A stretch of DNA of 64,000 nucleotides from an uncultured Azospirillum sp. (GTDB lineage: Bacteria > Pseudomonadota > Alphaproteobacteria > RF32 > CAG-239). The notes beneath the pieces are model-generated. The model was not told the origin of the DNA and made no database searches. It was given only the letters and a program-made list of their open reading frames with translations. The position numbers were made by a program, and so were the translations under genes. The stretch is taken from contig UQCS01000001.1 of NCBI GenBank assembly GCA_900539605.1, positions 1-64,000 on the forward strand. The letters are read 5' to 3'. Each line of letters begins with the position of its first letter. The stretch's first letter is position 1. This document shows, one piece after another, positions 1-8,868 of the stretch.

Positions 1-120
1 GTTATTCGTGCATAGCCTTATATCCCCGGCTCCCTCTTATAGGAGTCGTTCTTTTTCGTTGATAAGGAGTTGCTACACTCCGCACCCGGCCTCCCGGATG
101 CAGGGTTGATATTAAAGAAA
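1..120. repeat. Intergenic repeat element, copy A
   Basis: A ~120-bp unit that recurs at 251-367. The first 55 bases of the two copies are identical and the remainder differs by a 3-base indel and a few substitutions. It contains inverted motifs (GGAGT/ACTCC, CCGGG/CCCGG), so it can fold. Read on the minus strand it gives a peptide-like string with PASGRPGAE and SYKREPGI before a stop, but there is no start or ribosome site and copy B has an extra stop, so I do not call a gene. It lies downstream of recN and may begin before the window. Function unknown. Confidence 0.7.
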
Positions 121-185
121 AGATTTTCTTTTGGCAAGCTTTTCTTCAATCAACACTCCCCTGTTTTGCTTATTTACTTTTGGTT

Positions 186-220
186 TAAAACAAAACTCAC
201 CTTGAAATTTTCAAGGTGAG
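186..220 (-). terminator. Rho-independent terminator between the two repeat copies
   Basis: Twelve-base arms at 196-207 and 209-220 form a nearly perfect hairpin. On the minus strand it is followed by TTTTGTTTT (186-195 reversed). It would stop minus-strand transcription coming from the recN operon or from repeat copy B. Confidence 0.55.
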
Positions 221-250
221 GGAGTTCACAACTGTATGAGAACAGTCCGG

Positions 251-367
251 GTTATTCGTGCATAGCCTTATATCCCCGGCTCCCTCTTATAGGAGTCGTT
301 CTTTTCTCATAAGGAGTTGTGACACTCCGCACCCGGTCTCCCGGATGCAGGGTTGATATTAAAGAAA
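251..367. repeat. Intergenic repeat element, copy B
   Basis: Second copy of the unit at 1-120, in the same orientation, 250 bp downstream (start to start). The most divergent part is the middle, where copy A has TCGTTGATAAGGAG and copy B has CTCATAAGGAG; the flanks are conserved. A conserved outside and a variable inner loop fit a folded RNA or a mobile REP-like sequence better than a coding region. Confidence 0.7.
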
Positions 368-447
368 CAGTTGTTTTTTGACAAGTGAAAAATTAATTCT
401 TTTTTTAGGACACAAGACAAGAATATAGAAAAGCTTTACAAACCGGC

Positions 448-2115
448 TTATGCCGTCAGCAAAACACGCGCCGCCGCTCGCGCTTCATCGGTAACATGTT
501 CGCCCGCCAGCATCCGTGCAATTTCTTCAAAACGCGCCGCCCGGTCCAACTCATAAACATAGGTGGTGGTCACGTTATCAGCGGTCTTTTTCTCCACTTT
601 GAAATGATGATTTCCGCATGCGGCCACCTGCGGCGAATGCGTTACAATCAAAACCTGCACTGTTGATGCCAAACGGGCCAGACGCTCGCCGACTGCCTGA
701 GCGGTTGCACCGCCGACGCCGGAATCGACTTCATCAAAAATCATTGTCAGGTTGGCGCCGGCATCGGCCAAATTGACTTTTAATGCCAGCATAAACCTGG
801 CCAGTTCGCCGCCGGAAGCGATCTTGTTGAGCGGTCCCTGAGGGGAGTTGGGGTTGGTTGAAACCGTAAAGGTCACGGCATCAATACCGTTCTCGTTCCA
901 CGCATTTTCCGCCAGCCGTTCCACCAGCGTTACAAAACGCGCTTTTTCCATCTTGAGCGGCGGCAATTCTTCCATCACTTTCCAATCCAGCGCCGCCGCG
1001 GCCTGACGGCGTTTTTCGCTCAGGCCTTCCGCCGCGGCAATATATTCCAGACGCCGTTGCTGTTCCTTTTTCAGACAGTCGTTCAGACCGTCTTCTCCCA
1101 GTTCAATACGGTCTAACTGCTGCCGCATTTTCTCCAGAACCGCCGGCAATTCGTCAATTGCCACCTGGTGTTTGCGCGCCGCTGCCCTCAGCGCAAACAA
1201 ACGTTGTTCAATATCGTCGATTTCATTTTGGCTGAGACTGATCGACGAACTGGCATCTTCGATCTGACGGATGCTTTCGTCGGCATTGATCAGAGTCTGT
1301 TCCAATGCTTCGGCAACCGCATCATAACGGCCGTCCACCAGCCGGTTGGCCCGTTCAATTGCTGCCTGAGCACGGCGGACTGCCGACAGAATATCAGTGC
1401 CCTGAGAAAGACTGGCATAGGCAATATTGAGATTTTCGAGAATCTTTTCGGCATTCATCATCTCGGTACGACGGGTGGCAAGTTCCGCCTCTTCGCCTGC
1501 AACCGGCTTTAGCTTTTCCAGCTCGTCCACCCAGCAGCGCAAATTGTCTTCATCGGTTTTGGCCTGATTGAGGTTTGCTTCAAAAGCCCGGCGTTCTTCA
1601 ACCGCCCGGCGATAAAGAAGATACTTTTCGCGGACAGCATCTTTCAAAACGCCGTATTTACCATAACCGTCCAAAATATCACGATGCGACGCCGGGTTAA
1701 GCAGCCCCTGATTATCAAACTGGCCGTGAACTTCAACCAAATGGCGCCCGAATTCTTTCAGGATTTTAACCGACACCGGCTGATCATTAATGAATATTTT
1801 TCCTTTGCCGTTGCGGTCAAGGGTTCGTTTAATGACAATTTCTTCATCCAAATCCACATCATATTGTTCGGCCAGCACATACAGGGGATGCTCCGGCGGC
1901 GGCAATGAAAAAGACGCCGTAACGCTCAGCTTGTCTTCCCCGCTCCGGATCAACGCCGTTTCAGCACGGCCGCCCAGAACCAACCCCAGCGAATCGAGCA
2001 AAATCGACTTGCCGGCACCGGTTTCGCCGGTAAGAATGCTTAAGCCGGCCGAAAACTCCAGATCCAGCCTGTCAATAAGCACCACATTGCGGATGGACAA
2101 TGAATTGAGCATCAT
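448..2115 (-). CDS. recN: DNA repair protein RecN
   Basis: SMC-like ATPase that acts at double-strand breaks to hold or align DNA for RecA-dependent repair. The 555-residue length is normal. The N-terminus begins with LSIRNVVLIDRLDLEF and carries the Walker A GETGAGKS at about residues 30-37. The centre is charged coiled coil. The C-terminal lobe has the ABC signature region SGGELARFMLALK and Walker B MIFDEVDSGVGG. It is last in the lpxC-bamD-recN run; its start sits against the bamD stop (1-base overlap), so it is almost certainly co-transcribed. The near-miss MM start leaves a one-codon ambiguity. ligA, which often follows recN in related bacteria, does not follow here; the repeat elements do. 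Confidence 0.95.
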   Translation of the reverse strand: MMLNSLSIRNVVLIDRLDLEFSAGLSILTGETGAGKSILLDSLGLVLGGRAETALIRSGEDKLSVTASFSLPPPEHPLYVLAEQYDVDLDEEIVIKRTLDRNGKGKIFINDQPVSVKILKEFGRHLVEVHGQFDNQGLLNPASHRDILDGYGKYGVLKDAVREKYLLYRRAVEERRAFEANLNQAKTDEDNLRCWVDELEKLKPVAGEEAELATRRTEMMNAEKILENLNIAYASLSQGTDILSAVRRAQAAIERANRLVDGRYDAVAEALEQTLINADESIRQIEDASSSISLSQNEIDDIEQRLFALRAAARKHQVAIDELPAVLEKMRQQLDRIELGEDGLNDCLKKEQQRRLEYIAAAEGLSEKRRQAAAALDWKVMEELPPLKMEKARFVTLVERLAENAWNENGIDAVTFTVSTNPNSPQGPLNKIASGGELARFMLALKVNLADAGANLTMIFDEVDSGVGGATAQAVGERLARLASTVQVLIVTHSPQVAACGNHHFKVEKKTADNVTTTYVYELDRAARFEEIARMLAGEHVTDEARAAARVLLTA

Positions 2116-2861
2116 TATTTCCCGTCTTTAACAATCTTTTCGGCTTTGGCCGTCCAGGCACCCTTCGGATAATTGTAGGCCAGAACCTGATAGGCCGCAG
2201 CCGCCTCGCCGTGCAACCCGAGAATCGTATAAATTTCGGTTTGACGATAAAGCGCCTCTTCAATATAACCGGTCTGCCGATAGTGGTTTACCACCGCCGA
2301 AAAACGATTGAGAGCCGAAAGATAATTTTTGCGGTTGAGATAGTAGCGACCGATTTCCATTTCTTTGCCGGCCAGATTGTCACGCGCCAAAATCATTTTC
2401 TGACGGGCATCGGCGGCATATTCGCTGTCGGGAAAACGCGCTTCCAACTGACGAAACGCTTCTAAGGCCTGGCGGGTTTCGCCCTGCTCGCGGTTAACAT
2501 CGGAAATTTGGTCATAATAGCACATCGCTTTCAGATAATAGGCATAGGCAATGTTTTGGTTGCCGGGATGAAAACGGATAAAGCGGTCCAGCGCCATTAC
2601 GGCATCGTCATAGTTTTCGTTTTTGTAATAAGCATAGGCGCCCATGATTTTGGCATCGGTGGCCCAACGGGAGTATGGATATTCCAGCTCCACTTTTTCA
2701 AAAGTTTCCGCCGCTTTTTTGTAACGGGTTTCGTCAAGATAGTCGCGCGCCTGGTTATACAGTTGTTCCGCTGTCATTTTCTCAAGATCGACTTCGTCGG
2801 AAGCACAACCGAACAACAAAAGAGAACCAAGCAGCATAGGCAATAAACTAAACTTTTTCAT
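2115..2861 (-). CDS. bamD: Outer membrane assembly lipoprotein BamD (ComL)
   Basis: Lipoprotein component of the BAM complex, which folds beta-barrels into the outer membrane. I start at the internal Met (2861): it leaves a clean lipoprotein signal, a Lys-Lys n-region, a hydrophobic stretch and the lipobox LFGC, with the lipidated Cys about residue 19. The upstream in-frame Met at 2879 adds six residues that would spoil the signal. The mature part is TPR-type: LYNQARDYLDETRYKKA, then FEKVELEYPYSRWATDA and FIRFHPGNQNIAYAYYL, the classic BamD repeats. It lies between lpxC and recN, a known alphaproteobacterial neighbourhood. Confidence 0.93.
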   Translation of the reverse strand: MKKFSLLPMLLGSLLLFGCASDEVDLEKMTAEQLYNQARDYLDETRYKKAAETFEKVELEYPYSRWATDAKIMGAYAYYKNENYDDAVMALDRFIRFHPGNQNIAYAYYLKAMCYYDQISDVNREQGETRQALEAFRQLEARFPDSEYAADARQKMILARDNLAGKEMEIGRYYLNRKNYLSALNRFSAVVNHYRQTGYIEEALYRQTEIYTILGLHGEAAAAYQVLAYNYPKGAWTAKAEKIVKDGK

Positions 2862-2865
2862 ACTG

Positions 2866-3720
2866 TTACACCATTTCATAATTTGACTGATCGCTAAACA
2901 AAACTTTTAAAATCTGATTATTGTGAAAATGTCCGGTTTTGCTGGCCTCAAGCTGGCCTAAAATCGGATATCCGGAAGTGTACAAATCGCCCACCGCATC
3001 CAACACCTTGTGATTGACGCATTCGTGTTGATGGCGCAGGCCGCCGGGATTGAGCACCGTATCGCCGTCCAACACCACGGCATTATCCAGGCTGCCGCCT
3101 TTGATCAAGCCGATTGACTGCAGGTAATCGACCTGATATTTTTCACAGAACGTACGGCACGGCGCAATTTCCGCGGCATAGAGTTCCGGCGTAATCTCAC
3201 CCGAAAAAACCTGACGGCCGACAATCTTGGAAGGAAATTCGATTTCAAAATCAATTTTGAGGCCTTTTTCGTAAGGTTTCAAGGTCACTGTGTTGCCTTT
3301 GCCGTCACTGTAGGAAACTTCCTTTTTGACCTTAAGGTAACGACGCGGCGCGTCTTGTTCTTTCAACGGAATCTTCATCAAAGCATCATACAACGCCGCC
3401 GCGCTGCCGTCCATAATCGGCAGTTCGGGGTTGGAGACTTCAACCAGCAGATTGTCGATACCGCGGACATACAAAGCGCTCATCAGATGTTCGATCGTGC
3501 CGACAACATTTTTATCACCGTCGCCGAGACAGGTGCAGTTGCGGGTGTCGACCACATTTGACCACAAAGCGGGTATATCGGGCTGTGACGGCAGGTCGCA
3601 GCGCTTAAAAATGATACCGCTGTTCTTGGGCAAAGGCTTAAACGTCAGTTTGGACGGCAGCCCCGAATGCAGGCCGATGCCTTCCAGTTCAAATGCTTGT
3701 CCGATTGTATGCTGCTGCAT
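2866..3720 (-). CDS. lpxC: UDP-3-O-acyl-N-acetylglucosamine deacetylase LpxC
   Basis: Zinc enzyme for the committed step of lipid A synthesis. The start at 3720 (MQQHTIGQAFELEGIGLHSG) has GAGGAG seven bases upstream; a longer frame to 3828 would run into the RNase P RNA gene and is rejected. Zinc and catalytic elements are visible: HLMSAL near residue 76, HKVLDAVGDLY, and the terminal GHFHNN. At about 284 residues it is close to the usual size of about 300. Its presence says the cell makes lipopolysaccharide. In relatives lpxC usually follows ftsZ; here it follows rnpB instead, and read-through from rnpB or a promoter in the 31-bp gap must drive it. Confidence 0.95.
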   Translation of the reverse strand: MQQHTIGQAFELEGIGLHSGLPSKLTFKPLPKNSGIIFKRCDLPSQPDIPALWSNVVDTRNCTCLGDGDKNVVGTIEHLMSALYVRGIDNLLVEVSNPELPIMDGSAAALYDALMKIPLKEQDAPRRYLKVKKEVSYSDGKGNTVTLKPYEKGLKIDFEIEFPSKIVGRQVFSGEITPELYAAEIAPCRTFCEKYQVDYLQSIGLIKGGSLDNAVVLDGDTVLNPGGLRHQHECVNHKVLDAVGDLYTSGYPILGQLEASKTGHFHNNQILKVLFSDQSNYEMV

Positions 3721-3751
3721 GATATGCTCCTCAAAACGAACATTAAAAAAA

Positions 3752-4157
3752 ACAGGCAGTCTGTAAGCCGGGTTCTGTATCCTGCTATCTTTGCCTTGCG
3801 GCAAAGGCTTGGATTGATAGCCATTCATCTTGGCAGTCCGTTGCCGGACCTGCTCAGTGCGACCTACCTCTGGAGAAGAGTGGAAACGCTCCTTATAACC
3901 GTTCTGTCGAACAGCCCTCCTAACTTGGTCTTGCTTCAGACAGGGTTTGCCTTTGCCAAAACCGTTACCGGTTTTGCGGTGAGCTCTTACCTCGCCTTTT
4001 CAACCTTACCGGAGCGCACCCCGGCGGTAATTTTCTGCGGTACTTTCCCTTGGATTTCTCCAGCCGGACGTTATCCGGTGTCTTGTTTCCATGAAGCCCG
4101 GACTTTCCTCATCAGCGGATTTTACCTTCCGTGACGCGGCTATCCGACCGCCATGGA
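3752..4157 (-). ncRNA. rnpB: RNase P RNA (class A)
   Basis: Catalytic RNA that removes 5' leaders from tRNA precursors. Read on the minus strand it contains the universal GAGGAAAGTCCGGGC (4096-4110) near the 5' end and ACAGAACCCGGCTTAC (3763-3778) near the 3' end, separated by the distance expected for a ~400-nt bacterial A-type molecule, with complementary ends (GGCGGTCGG at the 5' side). Ends are set by eye and may be off by about ten bases. It sits directly upstream of lpxC on the same strand. Confidence 0.93.
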
Positions 4158-4489
4158 ATAGAAGTTAATCTTATCGCAACATAAAAGCAAGCGAAATTTG
4201 GCAGTTCCCCTCAAAAACAAACCGGAACAGCCGTTGAGACAAATGATGACGAAAAATTGTTCCACGGTTCATTTTTGTCCGTCTGCCCGTTTTTATTCCC
4301 TTCAAAAAAACAGCGAGAAGAGTCGTTCAACCCTTTTATCCACACCCCGATGCGCCGACAAATGCAGATAATAAAAAATGTTTAAATAAAAATTATTTTT
4401 TTGTCATAAAACGCAAACTCTTGGTTGATAACAGCTCGCGGCCGGCCTTGATGTTCGCGCAGCAGAACAAAGACAGAACAGTTAACAAA
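4158..4489. other. Divergent intergenic region between rnpB and mraZ
   Basis: About 330 bases with no convincing gene. It must hold the rnpB promoter (minus strand) and the division-cluster promoter (plus strand). A run of A/T at 4370-4405 precedes TTGTCA at about 4401, a possible weak -35, but I could not place a -10 with confidence. Confidence 0.4.
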
Positions 4490-4525
4490 TCCCTAAATTT
4501 TCCCATTGATTCCCAAAAAATCCCA
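4490..4525 (+). promoter_or_regulatory. MraZ operator (three to four TCCCA boxes)
   Basis: TCCCA occurs at 4501-4505, 4511-4515 and 4521-4525, each separated by exactly five bases; TCCCT at 4490-4494 is an off-by-one fourth. On the opposite strand these are TGGGA boxes with 5-nt spacers, the pattern established for MraZ binding upstream of the dcw cluster. They lie 43-78 bases before the mraZ start, so MraZ autoregulation of the cluster is expected. Confidence 0.8.
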
Positions 4526-4567
4526 TGCTATACCATAAAAATAAAAAAACAGGGAAAAAACACAACG

Positions 4568-5044
4568 ATGACGGTGAGAAAGACATTTCTGTTTATGGAC
4601 ACCATAAACAACAAAGTAGACGCCAAAGGACGCGTCTCTTTGCCGTCAGACTACCGCACAATCGTTAAAGAATTATCAACCGAAATTGTTTGTTACCGCA
4701 GTCTGACTTCTCCCTGCATTGAAGGCTGCACCGAAGAGTTGTTGGAAAAACTTGCCGCCGAAATGGAAACGTCGCTCGACTTTTTCTCCCAAACCCAAGA
4801 CGACCTCACCAACCTGATTTTCGGCGATGCCCGCCGTTTCACCTTTGACAGCACCGGAAGAATCTGTCTTTCCGAAAAGCTGCTTAAACATGCCGATATC
4901 ACCGATACGGCCGTGTTTGTCGGCAAAGGACGCAAGTTTCAGATCTGGAATCCGCAAAACTGGGAAAAAGAAGAAGCCCGGATCCGGGCCGAGGTTTTGA
5001 AAAACCGTCCCTCGCTGCGACCAAACGGAGGCCGCGATGAATAA
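4568..5044 (+). CDS. mraZ: Transcriptional regulator MraZ
   Basis: AbrB-like ring-forming DNA-binding protein that regulates its own division/cell-wall operon. The diagnostic N-terminal motif is VDAKGRVSLPSDYR; a second half-domain has DSTGRICLSEKLLKHADI. I start at 4568 (MTVRKTFLFMDT) because MraZ proteins have roughly ten residues before the DAKGR motif; an ATG at 4595 is a shorter option, and the open frame to 4421 would cross the operator. The 158-residue length fits the family. The gene overlaps rsmH by eight bases. Confidence 0.9.
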   Translation: MTVRKTFLFMDTINNKVDAKGRVSLPSDYRTIVKELSTEIVCYRSLTSPCIEGCTEELLEKLAAEMETSLDFFSQTQDDLTNLIFGDARRFTFDSTGRICLSEKLLKHADITDTAVFVGKGRKFQIWNPQNWEKEEARIRAEVLKNRPSLRPNGGRDE

Positions 5045-5963
5045 TCCCAAACATATTCCGGTGATGTTAAACGAAGTTCTGGCAGCGCTGGCTCCGAAAG
5101 ACGGCGAAACCTATGTTGACGCCACTTTCGGCAACGGCGGTTACAGCGAAGCCCTGCTTCGGGCGGCAAACTGCCGGGTTATTGCGATTGACCGCGATCC
5201 CAACGTGGCCGCTCGTGCCACCGAATTAAAACAGAATTACGGCACGCGGTTTGACTTCCGTCCCGGCTGTTTCGGCGCCATTGACACGCTGGTTACCGAA
5301 GAAATTGACGGCATTGTCTTTGACATCGGTGTTTCTTCGATGCAGATTGATCAGGCCGAACGCGGCTTTTCCTACAGCAAAGATGCTGCTTTGGACATGC
5401 GGATGTCCTGTTCCGGATTGTCGGCGGCAGATATCGTCAACACATACGGCGAAAAAGAACTGGCCGACCTGATTTATCAATTCGGCGAAGAGCGCAAATC
5501 GCGTCAAATTGCAGCCAGAATCGTCGAAGCACGGCAACAACAGCCGATAGAAACAACCCGGCAACTGGCGGAAATCATTTATAAAGTCATTTTCAAAAAA
5601 CCGGGACAGCCCGATCCGGCCACCCGCACCTTTCAAGCCCTGAGAATCGCGGTTAACAATGAGTTGGGCGAGTTGCAAAGCGGTTTGGCCAACGGGTTGA
5701 AAACTCTTCGTCCGGGGAGTCGGATGGCGGTGGTCACCTTTCATTCGTTGGAAGACCGCATCGTTAAAAACTTCTTTAAACAAAAATCCGGCAAAACCGG
5801 CGGTGTTTCCCGTTATCTGCCCGATACCACGCCCCAAGAAACTGCCGAATTTTCTTTCTGTTCCAAAGCCATATTACCGGGTGAGGCGGAAATTTCCGCC
5901 AACTCCCGCGCCCACTCCGCCAAACTGCGTTATGCCATTAAAAGTCATAAGGAGACAGAGTAA
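5037..5963 (+). CDS. rsmH: 16S rRNA (cytosine-1402-N4)-methyltransferase RsmH
   Basis: Methylates N4 of C1402 in 16S rRNA using S-adenosylmethionine. Begins HIPVMLNEVL with the SAM-binding VDATFGNGGYSEALL near residue 30; later family motifs are DIGVSSMQIDQAERGFSY, LDMRM, TFQALRIAVNNEL and VVTFHSLEDRIVKNFF. Its 308 residues match the family. It overlaps mraZ at its start and ftsL at its end (one base), so the four dcw genes are translationally coupled. Confidence 0.96.
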   Translation: MNNPKHIPVMLNEVLAALAPKDGETYVDATFGNGGYSEALLRAANCRVIAIDRDPNVAARATELKQNYGTRFDFRPGCFGAIDTLVTEEIDGIVFDIGVSSMQIDQAERGFSYSKDAALDMRMSCSGLSAADIVNTYGEKELADLIYQFGEERKSRQIAARIVEARQQQPIETTRQLAEIIYKVIFKKPGQPDPATRTFQALRIAVNNELGELQSGLANGLKTLRPGSRMAVVTFHSLEDRIVKNFFKQKSGKTGGVSRYLPDTTPQETAEFSFCSKAILPGEAEISANSRAHSAKLRYAIKSHKETE

Positions 5964-6346
5964 TGAATACAACCAAATCTGCCGCTATCTGCCTATGGGC
6001 TGCCTTGACTGTATTAACTGCCGTTATTTTCGCTACTTTCATTATGAAAAACCGGGTACAGGATCTGGAAAAAGAACTGGCCCGTATCAACCGTACCATC
6101 AGCGAAGACATTAAAACCATTCATATTCTGAAAGCCGAATGGAGCCATCTTAACAATCCGGAACGACTGCGCAACCTGGCCAGTCGTCACAGCGACCTCA
6201 CGCCGATTAAAGCCGAGCAGATTATCAGCTACGCCTCTTTGCCGTTTGACTATGAACCCAGCCGCAAAATACTGGCCCGCAAAAACCTTAACGACATGGC
6301 AGTCAAAAACAAAGAACTGCGCCGGTTGGCCAAAGCTCAGCGCTAA
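5963..6346 (+). CDS. ftsL: Cell division protein FtsL
   Basis: Small bitopic membrane protein that joins FtsB and FtsQ at the septum and helps activate FtsWI. It has a short cytoplasmic start, one membrane helix at about residues 9-28 (ICLWAALTVLTAVIFATFI), then a periplasmic coiled coil (VQDLEKELARINRTISEDI) and the alpha-type motif NPERLRNLASRHSDLTPI. Sequence conservation in this family is low; size, topology and position between rsmH and ftsI settle the call. Confidence 0.9.
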   Translation: MNTTKSAAICLWAALTVLTAVIFATFIMKNRVQDLEKELARINRTISEDIKTIHILKAEWSHLNNPERLRNLASRHSDLTPIKAEQIISYASLPFDYEPSRKILARKNLNDMAVKNKELRRLAKAQR

Positions 6347-6364
6347 GCGGGACTGATCGGAACA

Positions 6365-8101
6365 ATGAAACTGTGGGCCAAAAAAGACAAAAACAAATTT
6401 TATCTGCCGGGTGAAGAAATCAAAGTCAACCGGGGTTTTGCCTTTTCCAACTACAATATCGAACAAGATCCGCTGTCAAGCTGCAAAACCCGAATGCTGC
6501 TGGCCATTTCGTCATTTATTCTGATTTATGTTATCATTGCCCTGCGCACCCTCAGCATCTGCATCAGCGGCATTACGCCGCGGGATGAACGGGGCGAGAG
6601 CGAATTGCCGCAGCTAAAAATCGAAAATCCGATTGCACGCGCCGACATCACTGACCGCAACGGGACCATCATTGCCACATCGCTGCCGACGGCAAATCTG
6701 TTTGCCCATCCGCGAAAAATCAAAGACAAAGAAAAAGTTGCCGCCAAACTCAGCGAATTTATTCCCGATATGCTGTACGAGGATATTCTGGCTCAGTTGG
6801 AAAAGAAAGGCAATTTTGTTTACATCAAGCGCAATTTGTCTCTGGCTCAGCGTTATCAGATTTATGCTCTCGGAATCCAGGGTCTCGGTTTTGAAGACGT
6901 TGAAAAACGCGTCTATCCGCACAAAAATCTGTTTTCGCACATTTTGGGCAAAACCAATATCGACAACATCGGCATTTCGGGTATTGAAAAACAACTTGAC
7001 GAACGCCTGACCAGTTCTGACGTTCCGCTGCAACTGACGATTGACTCCGGCGTTCAGGACACCATCCGCCAAAAACTTGCTGCCGCTGTTAAGAAATTCA
7101 ATGCCATCGGCGCTTCGGCCATTTTGATGAACGTTAACACCGGAGAGATCATTGCCATGTTGTCATTGCCCGACTTTGATCCCAACCTCAACATGCAGCC
7201 GGACGAACGCGCCCAGTTCAATTTTCCCACCAAAGGCCTTTATGAACCCGGCTCGGTGTTCAAAATCTTTAACGCCGCGTTGGGACTGGAAAGCGGAAAA
7301 GTCAAACTCTCCGATCGTTTTGACGCCACTAAGCCTCTCAAGCTCAAATATAATATCATTAAAGATTATCGCGGCGAAAACCGTTGGCTTGACCTGCAGG
7401 AAATTCTGATCTACTCTTCCAACATCGGTTCGGCGCAAATTGCACTTAAAGTCGGCAAACAGGAACAAAAAAGCTTTTTGCGCAATATGGGACTGTTTGA
7501 CCCGATCGGTTCTTTCGAAGTGACCGAAAAAGCAACCCCCAGTGTCCCCCGCCATTGGGGCGAAGCAACCAGCGCCACTGTATCCTACGGATATGGCGTT
7601 TCGGTAACACCGCTGCACATTATTTCTGCTTTTGCGGCGGTCGTCAACGGCGGCATTTATCATACGCCAACCCTGTTAAAAATCGACCATACCGATGAAG
7701 GCCGGCGGGTTCTTTCCGCCAAAACCTCGGCGGCGATGCGCAAACTGTTGCGCGGGGTGGTTACCAAAGGTTCGGGAAGACGCGCCAACGTTCTCGGTTA
7801 TGAGGTTGCCGGCAAAACCGGAACCGCCAACAAACTCGTCAACGGCCATTATGTCGACAAGAAAGTTATGACATCGTTTGTCGCCACTTTCCCGGTTTCG
7901 CATCCGAAATACGCTTTGTTTGTAATGATGGACGAGCCCAAAGCTTCTAAAGAGACTTTCGGCTTTGCTACTTCGGGCTGGAACACAGTACCGACGGCCG
8001 GTGAAATAATTTCGGCAATTGCCCCGCAACTCAACGTTAAAGCCAACTATGACCTTGACGAGAAACGGGCGCAACTGATCGAAGCTTCCTATACTCACTG
8101 A
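6365..8101 (+). CDS. ftsI: Peptidoglycan D,D-transpeptidase FtsI (PBP3)
   Basis: Septal class B penicillin-binding protein that crosslinks peptidoglycan. One N-terminal membrane segment at about residues 40-60, a pedestal domain with ADITDRNGTIIATSLP, then the transpeptidase domain with the three catalytic motifs: SVFK near residue 296, SSN near 352 and KTGT near 484. The 578-residue length is normal. It ends the cluster: no murE, murF, mraY or murD follows, and an opposite-strand gene begins 18 bases on. Confidence 0.95.
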   Translation: MKLWAKKDKNKFYLPGEEIKVNRGFAFSNYNIEQDPLSSCKTRMLLAISSFILIYVIIALRTLSICISGITPRDERGESELPQLKIENPIARADITDRNGTIIATSLPTANLFAHPRKIKDKEKVAAKLSEFIPDMLYEDILAQLEKKGNFVYIKRNLSLAQRYQIYALGIQGLGFEDVEKRVYPHKNLFSHILGKTNIDNIGISGIEKQLDERLTSSDVPLQLTIDSGVQDTIRQKLAAAVKKFNAIGASAILMNVNTGEIIAMLSLPDFDPNLNMQPDERAQFNFPTKGLYEPGSVFKIFNAALGLESGKVKLSDRFDATKPLKLKYNIIKDYRGENRWLDLQEILIYSSNIGSAQIALKVGKQEQKSFLRNMGLFDPIGSFEVTEKATPSVPRHWGEATSATVSYGYGVSVTPLHIISAFAAVVNGGIYHTPTLLKIDHTDEGRRVLSAKTSAAMRKLLRGVVTKGSGRRANVLGYEVAGKTGTANKLVNGHYVDKKVMTSFVATFPVSHPKYALFVMMDEPKASKETFGFATSGWNTVPTAGEIISAIAPQLNVKANYDLDEKRAQLIEASYTH

Positions 8102-8119
8102 TATGGCAATAGTTAGATT

Positions 8120-8830
8120 TTATTTCTGTACCGGTGTTTTGTTTCGGCAAATGCTGCTTTCAAATTTATAATTTTGCCGATTATCAAGTTTTTTCTGCTC
8201 GTGCAGCAACGTTGCCTTAAATTTATCAACCAAGGGTTCGATCAGGGCAATATACTTCCGGTTCATTTGCGCGGTTGCGGCATCGGTTCGGGATAACGAA
8301 GCAACATTAGAGGGACCGACTTCATCCAGACGGGCATTTATCTCGGCACGAACATGTGGCAAAAAATACTCAAGCGCTGCAACGGCAACCTGCTGATGCT
8401 GATGTTCGTGACGCAGAACCAACTGATAGGAACAGCTTTCTTGATTTAACGTGCGGTCAATATATATAGTCGGATCCTGAAATCCGACAAACACGTCCAA
8501 ACTCATCGGCAAAATACAAATACTGTCGTCGGCCGCCACCCGCGTTACCGTATTTAACGTAACCGACCAGTCGATTCCGATCAGCGAAAGGCCGGAGGCA
8601 AACATTCCGGGTTCAATCAATCCGTATTGTTGTCCGAGACGGGTCAGTGCCTGACGGTCATAATCGAGGTTATATTTCAATTTACCGTAAGACGTGGTTA
8701 GATTGAGCCGGGTCTTATACCGAAACTCGGCACAGGGATCTGCCGCCGCCGGGGCCGCGTTTTCCGCCGCCCAAACCGGGGAGAGAGATGCACAAATGCA
8801 AAATATTGATGTCAAATATAAATTTTTCAT
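8120..8830 (-). CDS. Exported HExxH-motif protein, function unknown
   Basis: 236 residues starting with a Sec signal peptide (MKNLYLTSIFCICASLSPVW, cut near AWAAE), so periplasmic or secreted. The mid-region contains LRHEHQHQQVAV, an HExxH pattern of the zinc metallopeptidase kind, after a conserved-looking RTLNQESCSYQLV; four Cys residues could form disulfides. I do not recognise a named family with certainty; it recalls the DUF922-like predicted peptidases. It faces ftsI tail to tail and is back to back with the exported orphan at 8869, sharing a 38-bp promoter region. The motif is seen; peptidase activity is inferred. Confidence 0.7.
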   Translation of the reverse strand: MKNLYLTSIFCICASLSPVWAAENAAPAAADPCAEFRYKTRLNLTTSYGKLKYNLDYDRQALTRLGQQYGLIEPGMFASGLSLIGIDWSVTLNTVTRVAADDSICILPMSLDVFVGFQDPTIYIDRTLNQESCSYQLVLRHEHQHQQVAVAALEYFLPHVRAEINARLDEVGPSNVASLSRTDAATAQMNRKYIALIEPLVDKFKATLLHEQKKLDNRQNYKFESSICRNKTPVQK

Positions 8831-8868
8831 GTATGTTAGAGTAAAGTAAGATTAGTTAAGATTAGGTT

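Noticed and set aside
3721..3828. N-terminal extension of lpxC to 3828
   Set aside because: It runs inside the RNase P RNA 3' end, and a good GAGGAG site precedes the Met at 3720.
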